NCBI GenBank assembly: GCA_030734185.1 | Contig: CP132292.1 | Location: 2,712,271 to 2,776,270, forward strand | From: Salinirarus marinus | GTDB lineage: Archaea; Halobacteriota; Halobacteria; Halobacteriales; Haloferacaceae | DNA length: 64,000 bases | Reading direction: 5' to 3' | In this document: positions 16,412 to 23,963 of the stretch, piece after piece | Layout: each line of letters begins with the position of its first letter | How positions within the stretch are numbered: position 1 is the stretch's first letter | Program-made: the position numbers and the translations under genes | The notes under the pieces: generated by a model | The model's input: only the letters and a program-made list of their open reading frames with translations | Database searches by the model: none | Told to the model about the DNA's origin: nothing

Positions 16412-17668
16412 ATGCTGTCCCTATCGGACGTACTCGACGCCCGCCAGCGCGTCATGGAGGTAGCGCGGCACACGCCGCTCGAGTACTCTCACTCGTTCTC
16501 GGAGATGACCGATGCGGAGGTCCATCTCAAACTGGAGAACTTCCAGCGAACCGGCGCGTTCAAGATCCGCGGCGCGATGAACCGCATCGCGACGCTCTCG
16601 GGCGAACAGCAGGACGCGGGCGTGGTGACGGCGAGCGCCGGCAACCACGCCCAGGGCGTCGCCCTGGCGGCGACGCGGGCGGGCGTCGATTCGAAGATCG
16701 TGATGCCGGAACACGCCCCCGTCTCGAAGGTGAAAGCGACCGAACGCTACGGCGGCGAAGTCGTCCTCCACGGCACGGATTACAGCGAAGCGCAGGCGCA
16801 CGCCCACGAACTCGAAGACGAGGAGGGGCGCACCTACGTCCACGCCTTCGACGATCCGGTGGTGATGGCCGGTCAGGGGACCATCGGCCTCGAGATTATC
16901 GAGGACTGCCCGAACGTCGAAACCGTCGTCGTGCCCATCGGCGGGGGCGGCCTCATCGCCGGCATCGCCACGGCGCTAAAGGAGAAAAACCCCGACGTCC
17001 GCGTCGTCGGCGTGCAGGCCGAAGGCGCGTCGAGCGTGGTCGAGTCGCTCCAGCGAGGCGCGATCTACGAACGCGAGAGCGTCGACACCATCGCGGACGG
17101 CATCGCCACCCGCCGCGTGGGCGACCTGACGTTCGAGATAATCAAAGACCGCGTCGACGAGGTGGTGACGGTGACGGACGAGGAGATCGCGGTCGCGCTC
17201 ACGTACCTGCTCGAACGACACAAGGCGCTCGCCGAAGGGGCGGGTGCCATCCCGATCGCGGCCGTTCTCTCGGAGGCGTTCGACTACGCCGAGGACGAAG
17301 TCGTCGTCCCGGCCTGCTGTGGCGGGAACATCGACCTGAACACGCTGACCACCGTCGTCATGCGCGGCCTCGTCGCCACCGGGCGCTACCTCCGCTTCCA
17401 GACCATTCTCAAAGACCAGCCCGGCGCGCTGGTCGATCTCGGGGAGATCATCGCCGAACACCGCGCGAACATCACCGCCTTCCACCACGACCGGACCTCT
17501 CGCGACGTGGCGATGAACGACGCCCGCGTCGAGTTAGAAGTCGAGACGCGCGGCCCGGACCACGTCGAGGAGCTACTCGACGCCCTGCGGGAGGCGGGCT
17601 ACGACGTCGAAATCGTCAACGGCTACGAGATGGGCGTCGGCATCCCGTCCCGACACGCGAACCATTAA
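16412..17668 (+). CDS. ilvA: Threonine ammonia-lyase with ACT domain
   Basis: 418 residues. Fold type II PLP domain deaminates threonine to 2-oxobutanoate for isoleucine synthesis. The PLP lysine is residue 51 in RTGAFKIRGAMNRI; SAGNHAQGVALAA and IGGGGLIAGIA bind the cofactor phosphate. The C-terminal 75 residues (RFQTILKDQPGALVDLGEIIAEHRANI...) form an ACT domain, expected to sense isoleucine or valine. Followed 25 bp later by ridA, which removes the reactive enamine/imine product of this enzyme; the pairing is functionally sensible. Confidence 0.95.
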   Translation: MLSLSDVLDARQRVMEVARHTPLEYSHSFSEMTDAEVHLKLENFQRTGAFKIRGAMNRIATLSGEQQDAGVVTASAGNHAQGVALAATRAGVDSKIVMPEHAPVSKVKATERYGGEVVLHGTDYSEAQAHAHELEDEEGRTYVHAFDDPVVMAGQGTIGLEIIEDCPNVETVVVPIGGGGLIAGIATALKEKNPDVRVVGVQAEGASSVVESLQRGAIYERESVDTIADGIATRRVGDLTFEIIKDRVDEVVTVTDEEIAVALTYLLERHKALAEGAGAIPIAAVLSEAFDYAEDEVVVPACCGGNIDLNTLTTVVMRGLVATGRYLRFQTILKDQPGALVDLGEIIAEHRANITAFHHDRTSRDVAMNDARVELEVETRGPDHVEELLDALREAGYDVEIVNGYEMGVGIPSRHANH

Positions 17669-17693
17669 GCGGTCGGCCGCAGACGCCTCGGCT

Positions 17694-18074
17694 ATGAAGC
17701 GGACCATCAGCACGGACGGCGCACCGGCGGCGGTCGGGGCGTACAGTCAGGCGACGACGAACGGATCGCTCCTCTTTACGGCCGGCCAGATCCCGTTGAC
17801 GCCGGACGGCGAACTCCTCGCAGACGCCGACGTCGCCGACCAGACCGAGCAGGCGCTCGACAACGTGATGGCCATCCTCGATTCGGAGGGAGCCGACGCG
17901 ACGGACGTGATGAAAGTGACCGTCTTCCTCGACGACATCGACGACTTCGAGGCGATGAACGAGACGTACGCGACGTATTTCGAGACGGAGCCGCCGGCCC
18001 GGAGCGCCGTCGAGGTGGCGAACCTCCCGAAGGGCGTCGGCGTCGAGATCGAAGCCGTCGCGTCCGTGGAGTAG
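17694..18074 (+). CDS. ridA: RidA family enamine/imine deaminase
   Basis: 126 residues with the complete YjgF/RidA pattern: GAYSQATTNGSLLFTAGQIPL, KVTVFLDDIDDFEAMNETYATYF and the C-terminal PPARSAVEVANLPKGVGVEIEAVA with the catalytic arginine. RidA trimers hydrolyse 2-aminoacrylate/2-aminocrotonate released by PLP lyases such as IlvA directly upstream. The stop codon overlaps the GTG start of the next small gene by one base. Confidence 0.95.
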   Translation: MKRTISTDGAPAAVGAYSQATTNGSLLFTAGQIPLTPDGELLADADVADQTEQALDNVMAILDSEGADATDVMKVTVFLDDIDDFEAMNETYATYFETEPPARSAVEVANLPKGVGVEIEAVASVE

Positions 18075-18280
18075 TGCACCCCCGACGCAAATCCAGCCTC
18101 CTCTGGGGGGCGGCCGGGACGCTCACCGTCCTCGTAGCGGCACAGGGCTACCAACTGCTGGTCGGATCACTCGGTCTCGACCCGGTCGCCCTCGTCGCCC
18201 TGGCCGCCGTCGTCGGCGTCGTCGTCGCCGGCGTGACCTACGCAGTCGAGCACCGTCTGCACCCGAAAGGAAGGACTTAA
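18074..18280 (+). CDS. Small two-helix membrane protein
   Basis: 68 residues from GTG 18074, which overlaps the ridA stop (TAGTG). Two hydrophobic stretches, SLLWGAAGTLTVLVAAQGYQL and PVALVALAAVVGVVVAGVTYA, with a basic C terminus. Similar short membrane proteins follow ridA in related genomes by my recollection, but no role is known. Ends 27 bp before tRNA-Ser. Confidence 0.65.
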   Translation: MHPRRKSSLLWGAAGTLTVLVAAQGYQLLVGSLGLDPVALVALAAVVGVVVAGVTYAVEHRLHPKGRT

Positions 18281-18307
18281 CAACGGGAGCGAGGTAGAAT
18301 CTACTGA

Positions 18308-18389
18308 GCCGGGATGGCCGAGTGGTAAGGCGCACGCCTGGAAAGCGTGTTCCTTCACGGGATCCAGGGTTCAAATCCCTGTCCCGGCG
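18308..18389 (+). tRNA. tRNA-Ser(GGA)
   Basis: Class II tRNA of 82 nt. The acceptor arms GCCGGGA/TCCCGGC pair fully, the anticodon stem CACGC/GCGTG encloses CTGGAAA (anticodon GGA), a variable arm (TTCCTTCACGGGA region) follows, and the T-arm is CAGGGTTCAAATCCCTG. G discriminator as for serine. No intron; CCA is not encoded. Confidence 0.95.
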
Positions 18390-18576
18390 TGTCTCTAATT
18401 TCCTCAGTGGTACGTCTCGTCGCGCTGCACCGTCCCGATTTCGTGACCCGTGCCGAAGGGATTTGAGCAGAAATCGCAGCGCGAGCGAACGACCGCCTGT
18501 CGGCGTGCCAAGGCCCGACGGAATTAACGGGGAGCCCCACCACTTGCGACGGCGTGGTTCGGACGCGACACCGGCG

Positions 18577-18948
18577 TCAGTCGGTGAGAACGACCGGTCG
18601 GTCGGCGTTCAGTACGACGAGTTGCGCGACGCTCCCCATGAGCGCCTTGCCGACGGGCGTCCGCTTGCGCGGGCCGAGGACGACGTAGCGAACGTCGCGT
18701 TCGTCGGCCTCCCGGAGGATGCGAGTCGACGAGTCGCCGAGCGCACCCACGGCGGTGACGCCTTCCCGGTCGTCGAGTGCCGCCCGTATCGCGTCCGCGG
18801 CGACCGATTCGGCCGCGTCCAACGACTCCGTCTCCGGTTCGACGTGGAGCACCACCAGCTCCTCGTCGAACGCCGTCGCCAGTTCGTGGCCTCGCTGAAC
18901 CACGCTCGTACTCCCATCGCCCTCATCTACTGCGGCAAGTACTGTCAT
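18577..18948 (-). CDS. Universal stress protein (UspA) family protein
   Basis: 123 residues, a single Usp domain. It starts MTVLAAVDEGDGS and has the ELVVLHVEPE strand. The C-terminal part, VRYVVLGPRKRTPVGKALMGSVAQLVVLNADRPVVL, resembles the ATP-binding G-2x-G-9x-G(S/T) loop only loosely (GPRKRTPVGKALMGS), so ATP binding is uncertain. Role in stress response is inferred from family. A TATA box about 30 bp upstream supports the start at 18948 and a leaderless mRNA. Confidence 0.88.
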   Translation of the reverse strand: MTVLAAVDEGDGSTSVVQRGHELATAFDEELVVLHVEPETESLDAAESVAADAIRAALDDREGVTAVGALGDSSTRILREADERDVRYVVLGPRKRTPVGKALMGSVAQLVVLNADRPVVLTD

Positions 18949-18974
18949 ACGTCATCGTACTGTCTAATTCCAAA

Positions 18975-18985
18975 GATATTAAATT
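18975..18985 (-). promoter_or_regulatory. TATA box for the universal stress protein gene
   Basis: AATTTAATATC on the minus strand, centred about 32 bp upstream of the ATG at 18948, in an AT-rich patch unlike its surroundings. Confidence 0.5.
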
Positions 18986-19075
18986 TTGGTTATGAATTCG
19001 AAACGAGATAAACGCGTTTCGATCGCCGAGAACGGGAGAAAGATTGATGCGGACCGCCCCCGTCTATGCGTGATA

Positions 19076-19255
19076 ATGCCTGACACGAAATCCGGGCGAG
19101 AGAAAACGGGGAAGAACAAGCGCGCACAGCTGCGGGAGCGCCTGTACGACCGCGAACTCGAGACGCTCGACGGCGACGAGGAGTTGCCCGAGTTGGCGAA
19201 CGACGAGAGCGAATTTTTGGCCGACGCGCCACCCGAAGAGCGAGACGGTCGGTAA
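19076..19255 (+). CDS. Small charged haloarchaeal protein
   Basis: 59 residues beginning MPDTKSGREKTGKNKRAQLRERLYDREL. The first half is very basic; the second half (DGDEELPELANDESEFL) is very acidic. No fold recognised. I chose ATG 19076 because upstream codons overlap the usp promoter region and look random. Stands alone between the usp promoter and the DUF7383-like gene. Confidence 0.6.
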   Translation: MPDTKSGREKTGKNKRAQLRERLYDRELETLDGDEELPELANDESEFLADAPPEERDGR

Positions 19256-19341
19256 CCACGGCGCGCTCGCTGGAATCCCCGGAACCCCGCTGACCGCGTG
19301 AGGTCGGCGAACTTATACCGCCGGCGAAGAAACGCCCGGGC

Positions 19342-19740
19342 GTGCGATTTCGCGCGAACTACGCGACCGTGTACGTCGGTGCGCAGTTGACCGCGGGCGG
19401 CCGGCGACTCGACCTCGACTGGGCCACCGACGCCGGGGACGCGACGGACGTCTACGAGTTCACCGTCCCGACGGCCGACGCGACGGACGGTTACATCGGG
19501 ATACAGGCGTTCGACGTCGGCGAGTACGGTCACGAAATCGTCGTCAACGGCGATCCGACGAGCGGGTTCGACGTCCCGCCCAGCGAGGGGTGGCAGTACT
19601 GGGTCGACACCCTCACCGACGTCGAACTCCACGAGGGGACGAACACCCTCCAGATCCGCCGCGACCCCGACTCCGGCGACTCGTTCGCCGTCGGGAACGT
19701 GACCGTCCACTGGAAGGAGCCGGTCGAGGAGCGGCCTTAA
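19342..19740 (+). CDS. Conserved haloarchaeal beta-rich protein (DUF7383-like)
   Basis: 132 residues from GTG 19342. Predicted all-beta: VRFRANYATVYVG, YEFTVPTADATDGYIGIQAFDVGEYGHEIVVNG, and TNTLQIRRDPDSGDSFAVGNVTVHWKEP at the end. The pattern resembles a carbohydrate-binding-like jelly roll found in haloarchaeal proteins of unknown function. No signal peptide is seen, so it is probably cytoplasmic. It lies 182 bp upstream of the thermosome gene with that gene's promoter between. Confidence 0.65.
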   Translation: MRFRANYATVYVGAQLTAGGRRLDLDWATDAGDATDVYEFTVPTADATDGYIGIQAFDVGEYGHEIVVNGDPTSGFDVPPSEGWQYWVDTLTDVELHEGTNTLQIRRDPDSGDSFAVGNVTVHWKEPVEERP

Positions 19741-19885
19741 AGGACGGACGAGCGACGCGACGGCCGTCGCGACGACGTTTCGATGCGTCCGCGGGACGCC
19801 CCGGTTCGAATCGCCGTTATCCCCCGATTTCCCGCGCGAAAACTCCCGATACGCCGAGGCGACTGCTCGGGACGGAAGCCGAATG

Positions 19886-19893
19886 TTTATATA
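19886..19893 (+). promoter_or_regulatory. Thermosome TATA box
   Basis: TTTATATA centred about 32 bp upstream of the thermosome ATG at 19922. Upstream, TTCCCGCGCGAA (about 19830) is an imperfect palindrome; a heat-shock role is possible but unproven. Confidence 0.7.
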
Positions 19894-19921
19894 GAACCGT
19901 AGACAATCCTTCTTCTGAACC

Positions 19922-21595
19922 ATGAGTCAGCGAATGCAGGGTCAGCCGATGATCATTCTCGGCGAGGACTCCCAGCGCATGAAAGACGAAGACGCGCAGG
20001 AGCACAACATCTCAGCGGCCCGCGCCGTCGCGGACGCGGTACGGTCGACGCTCGGACCGAAGGGAATGGACAAGATGCTCGTCGACTCGATGGGCGACGT
20101 CACCGTCACGAACGACGGCGTCACCATCCTCCAGGAGATGGACATCGACAACCCCACGGCGTCGATGATCGTGGAAGTGGCGGAGACACAGGAGGACGAG
20201 GCGGGCGACGGGACGACGACGGCCGTCGCCATCTCGGGTGAACTCCTGAAGAACGCCGAGGACCTCCTCGAACAGGACATCCACCCGACGGCCATCATCA
20301 AGGGCTTCCACATGGCCTCCGAGCAGGCCCGGAACGAGATCGACGCCATCGCCGAGCGCGTCGACCCCGACGACGAGGACCTCCTGAAGAAGGTGGCCGA
20401 GACGTCGATGACCGGCAAAGGGGCCGAGACGAACAAGGAACTCCTGGCCGACCTCATCGTCAACGCCGTCCAGCAGGTCACCGTCGAAGCCGACGACGGG
20501 AGCCACATCGTCGACCTCGAGTTCGTCGAGATCGAGACACAGACCGGTCGCGGCGTCGGCGAGTCCGAACTCCTCAAGGGAGCCGTCATCGACAAGGACC
20601 CCGTCAACGACGAGATGCCCACGGAGGTCGAGGACGCGAACGTCCTGCTGCTGAACGACCCCGTCGAAGTCGAGGAGACCGACGTCGACACGCAAGTCAG
20701 CCTCGACAGCCCCGACCAGCTCCAGCAGTTCCTCGATCAGGAGGAACAGCAGCTCCGCGAGAAGGTCGACCGGATCGCGGCCACGGGCGCGAACGTCGTC
20801 TTCTGCCAGAAAGGCATCGACGACCTCGCCCAGCACTTCCTCGCGAAACAGGGCATTCTCGCGGTCCGCCGGACGAAGAAATCCGACGTGCGCTTCCTCA
20901 AGGAGATCCTCGGTGCGGAAGTCGTCTCCGACCTCGACAGCGCCACCGAGGCCGACCTCGGCCGCGGGTCCGTCCGCCGCGACGAGGAGGACGAACTCTT
21001 CTACGTCGAAGGCCGTGACTCCCACGGCGTGACGCTCCTGCTCCGCGGATCGACCGAACACGTCGTCGACGAACTCGAACGCGGCATCCACGACGCCCTC
21101 GACGTGGTGTCGACCACCGTCGCCGACGGGCGCGTCCTCGCGGGCGGCGGCGCAGTCGAAGTCGAAGTCGCGGATCGCCTCCGCGACTACGCCGACAGCG
21201 TGAGCGGCCGCGAGCAGCTCGCCGTCGAGGCGTTCGCCGACGCGCTCGAACTCGTCCCGCGCGTCCTCGCGGAGAACGCCGGCCTCGACAGCATCGACAC
21301 GCTGGTCGACCTGCGGGCCGCCCACGAAGCGGACCAGGTCCGCGCCGGACTGAACGTCTTCTCCGGCGACGTGGTCGACACCTTCGACGCCGGCGTCGTC
21401 GAACCCGCCCACGCCAAAGAGCAGGCCGTGTCCTCCGCCACCGAGGCGGCGAACCTCGTCCTCAAAATCGACGACATCATCGCCGCCGGTGACCTCTCCA
21501 CCGAAGGCGAAGAGGAAGAAGGCGGCCCCGGCGGCCCCGGCGGTGCGCCCGGCGGCATGGGCGGCATGGGCGGCGGCATGGGCGGCATGATGTAA
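19922..21595 (+). CDS. Thermosome subunit (group II chaperonin)
   Basis: 557 residues, an ATP-dependent Hsp60/CCT-family chaperonin that forms a double-ring folding chamber in the cytoplasm. Visible motifs are RSTLGPKGMDKMLVD, TVTNDGVTILQEM, the ATP-site GDGTTTAVAISGELL, and GVTLLLRGSTEHVVDELER in the intermediate domain. The tail ends in a GGM-rich repeat (GGAPGGMGGMGGGMGGMM), a known chaperonin feature. Haloarchaea have several paralogous subunits (cct1-3), and I cannot tell which this is. A strong TATA box and a downstream T-run frame it as a monocistronic unit. Confidence 0.97.
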   Translation: MSQRMQGQPMIILGEDSQRMKDEDAQEHNISAARAVADAVRSTLGPKGMDKMLVDSMGDVTVTNDGVTILQEMDIDNPTASMIVEVAETQEDEAGDGTTTAVAISGELLKNAEDLLEQDIHPTAIIKGFHMASEQARNEIDAIAERVDPDDEDLLKKVAETSMTGKGAETNKELLADLIVNAVQQVTVEADDGSHIVDLEFVEIETQTGRGVGESELLKGAVIDKDPVNDEMPTEVEDANVLLLNDPVEVEETDVDTQVSLDSPDQLQQFLDQEEQQLREKVDRIAATGANVVFCQKGIDDLAQHFLAKQGILAVRRTKKSDVRFLKEILGAEVVSDLDSATEADLGRGSVRRDEEDELFYVEGRDSHGVTLLLRGSTEHVVDELERGIHDALDVVSTTVADGRVLAGGGAVEVEVADRLRDYADSVSGREQLAVEAFADALELVPRVLAENAGLDSIDTLVDLRAAHEADQVRAGLNVFSGDVVDTFDAGVVEPAHAKEQAVSSATEAANLVLKIDDIIAAGDLSTEGEEEEGGPGGPGGAPGGMGGMGGGMGGMM

Positions 21596-21643
21596 ACGTC
21601 GGCCACCGACACCACCACACGCTCCCGCCCCGTACGCGACCCG

Positions 21644-21649
21644 TTTTTT
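21644..21649 (+). terminator. T-run terminator after the thermosome gene
   Basis: Six consecutive T residues (CCCGTTTTTTCGG) 49 bp after the thermosome stop, the usual form of intrinsic archaeal termination. Confidence 0.5.
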
Positions 21650-21689
21650 CGGCACAAAACCCTTGCCGGAGAGACCGGTAGGTCGATCC

Positions 21690-22592
21690 ATGCCCTCCAG
21701 CAGACGCCAGTTGCTCGCTAGCCTCGGCGCGGGCCTCGCCGGTCTCGCGGGATGTAACGCCGCGCCGGGCGATGAGACGCCCATCGGATCGACGCCGACC
21801 GACTCGACAGGGACGCCCCCGGCGACGCTCGGTGACGCCGTCACCGTCGACGGCGTCTCCGTCACCGTCTCGGACCTCGTCGACGCCCACTCCTTTCTCT
21901 ACCTCTCAGCTCCCGACGCCTTCGGCGTCACCGTCGCCGACGGCCAGTTCGCGTTCGTCACCGTCGACGCCGGCGGCGACGACCCGCCCGCGCCGGACGC
22001 GTTCGCCCTTGCGCTCGACGGGACGCGACACGCCGCGACCACGTACAGGGCGTACGGCCCCGCCGGCGACCTCCCGGTCGCGGAGTCGGAGTACGCGACG
22101 GACGATCCCCACGGCTACCTCGGATTCGAGATCCCCGCCCCCCTCGACGCCGATTCGGTCGCAGTCGTCCTCGACGACGGTGCCCGGTGGACGATCCCCG
22201 AGTCCGCGCTCGCGCCGCTCCGGTCCCCGCCGCCGTCGTTCACCGTCGAGTACGACGTGCCCGACGCCGTCGCGCCCGACGAAGCGGTTCCCGTCTCCCT
22301 CGACGTGACGAACGAGGGCGACGGCGGCGGCACGTTCCGCGGCGCTATCAACCACCAGGGCCCGCTGTACGGAGCCAATGACTTCGCGTTCGCCCTCGGT
22401 TCCGGGGAGTCGAGAACGCACGAGGAGTCCATCAGCTACCACCGAGAGGCGGGATTCTCGGCTGATCGGCTCCAGTTTTCCGTCGTCTCCGCGGCGGGCG
22501 AGCGGTCGTTCGAAGTCCGTCTCGAGGCGGAAACGGACGGCGGGACGGCCACCACGTCGACGGGGACGGCGACGGGAACGCCGCAGGGGTGA
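21690..22592 (+). CDS. Predicted Tat-exported lipoprotein
   Basis: 300 residues. The N terminus MPSSRRQLLASLGAGLAGLAGCNAAPG has an RR motif, a hydrophobic core and a lipobox ending LAGC, so it is expected to be exported folded by Tat and lipid-anchored on the outer face. A Thr/Pro/Asp-rich spacer follows, then beta-rich domains; FTVEYDVPDAVAPDEAVPVS-type sequence resembles CARDB-like domains. The C terminus is Thr-rich. Function unknown; possibly a surface-binding protein. Confidence 0.82.
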   Translation: MPSSRRQLLASLGAGLAGLAGCNAAPGDETPIGSTPTDSTGTPPATLGDAVTVDGVSVTVSDLVDAHSFLYLSAPDAFGVTVADGQFAFVTVDAGGDDPPAPDAFALALDGTRHAATTYRAYGPAGDLPVAESEYATDDPHGYLGFEIPAPLDADSVAVVLDDGARWTIPESALAPLRSPPPSFTVEYDVPDAVAPDEAVPVSLDVTNEGDGGGTFRGAINHQGPLYGANDFAFALGSGESRTHEESISYHREAGFSADRLQFSVVSAAGERSFEVRLEAETDGGTATTSTGTATGTPQG

Positions 22593-22661
22593 GAGTCCCC
22601 GCTGCGGCGCTCCCGGCGGCGAGAGTACACGAATAAATACGGGCCGCCAAAACTGGTGCGT

Positions 22662-23651
22662 ATGCAGACGCTGCTCCTGAACGGATCGGACGTCGACGAG
22701 AACGTCCGCATGTCGGAACTCATCCCCGCCATCGAGGAAGCGTTCGCGGCCTACGAACGCGGCCGCGCACAGATGCCGGCGAAGTCGTACATCGACCTCC
22801 CCCAGTACGACGGGGACTTCCGGTCGATGCCGGCCTACCTCGAGACGGAGTCGTGGGACGCCGCGGGCGTCAAGTGGGTGAACTCACACGAGAAGAACCG
22901 CGAACGCCACGGGCTCCCCACCGTCATGGGAACGATGATCTATTCGGATCCCGAGACGGCGTTCCCCCTCGCTCTCATGGACGGCACCGAACTGACGATG
23001 AAGCGGACCGGCGCGGCGGCGGCCGTCGCCACCGACCACCTCGCCGTCGCGGACGCCGCCTCGCTGGGCATCGTCGGCGCGGGCGTCCAGTCGTACACGC
23101 AGCTGGCGGCCATCGCCGAGATCCGCCCCATCGAGGAGGTGGTCGTCGCGGACGTCGACGAAGACCGGGTCCGACGGTTCGTCGAGGCGTTCGAGGACCG
23201 CTTCGACGTCCGCGGCGGCTCCATCGCCGAAGCGGGGGCCTGTGACGTCCTCTCGACGGTGACGCCCGTCGAGTCGCCCATCGTCACCGCCGCGGACGTC
23301 GGCGAACACACCCACGTCAACGCGATGGGAGCCGACGCCGCCGGCAAACACGAACTCGCCGACGAACTCCTGAAGGAGGCGAAACTCGTCATCGACGACT
23401 ACGACCAGTGCACCCACTCCGGGGAGATCAACGTCCCCTACGGTGAGGGCGTCCTCACGGACGCGGACATCCACGCCGAACTCGGACAGGTCGTCGTCGG
23501 AGAGAAGGCGGGCCGCACCGACGACGACGGCGTCACCGTCTTCGACAGCACCGGACTGGCGATTCAGGACGTCGCCGCCGCGCGCGTCGTCTACGAACGC
23601 GCCGACGACAACGACAACGGCACGCCCTTCTCGCTGGTCTCGACCGACTAG
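22662..23651 (+). CDS. Ornithine cyclodeaminase/alanine dehydrogenase family protein
   Basis: 329 residues of the OCD/mu-crystallin family. The substrate half contains QMPAKSYIDLP and GVKWVNSHEKNRERHGLPTVMG; the NAD-binding Rossmann loop is LGIVGAGVQSYTQL, followed by VVVADVDEDRVRRF. Archaeal members often act as alanine dehydrogenases, but bacterial-type ornithine cyclodeaminase activity is possible. ATG 22662 is two codons after an in-frame GTG; the ATG gives the usual start. Convergent 4-bp overlap with the following small membrane gene. Confidence 0.9.
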   Translation: MQTLLLNGSDVDENVRMSELIPAIEEAFAAYERGRAQMPAKSYIDLPQYDGDFRSMPAYLETESWDAAGVKWVNSHEKNRERHGLPTVMGTMIYSDPETAFPLALMDGTELTMKRTGAAAAVATDHLAVADAASLGIVGAGVQSYTQLAAIAEIRPIEEVVVADVDEDRVRRFVEAFEDRFDVRGGSIAEAGACDVLSTVTPVESPIVTAADVGEHTHVNAMGADAAGKHELADELLKEAKLVIDDYDQCTHSGEINVPYGEGVLTDADIHAELGQVVVGEKAGRTDDDGVTVFDSTGLAIQDVAAARVVYERADDNDNGTPFSLVSTD

Positions 23652-23863
23652 CGACCGGCGAGGGCGTCCATCGCCTTCGTCACCAGCCAGACGAGGACGA
23701 GAAACGGCAACAGCGGAACCAGCAGGACCAGCATCGCCAGAAAGATGCTCCAGCCGATGGCGTCCATCTCGGCGTCGGGGTGGGGCCGGTACTCCGGCGA
23801 GAGCGCGCCGTAGGCCTTCGTCAACGCTCCGGGCTCGCCCTCGGGTTGGGCCTCGCTGCTCAT
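23648..23863 (-). CDS. Small haloarchaeal membrane protein (DUF7535-like)
   Basis: 71 residues. A soluble N-terminal stretch (TKAYGALSPEYRPHPDAEMDAIGW) precedes a long hydrophobic segment, SIFLAMLVLLVPLLPFLVLVW, probably one membrane helix or a hairpin. Similar short proteins are conserved across haloarchaea with no assigned role. Its stop overlaps the alanine dehydrogenase stop; the gene starts 100 bp from the end of leuS on the same strand. Confidence 0.7.
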   Translation of the reverse strand: MSSEAQPEGEPGALTKAYGALSPEYRPHPDAEMDAIGWSIFLAMLVLLVPLLPFLVLVWLVTKAMDALAGR

Positions 23864-23963
23864 ATTCGGTCTACGACGGCCGACGGGAAAAGCGTTGATT
23901 CGAGGTGATTTGGCGGGGCCGCGATTCGGGGCGAGGACCCCGCCGTCGACGGCGGGGACGTCC

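Noticed and set aside
20012-21865. 617-codon minus-strand frame opposite the thermosome
   Set aside because: Antisense shadow of a well conserved chaperonin.
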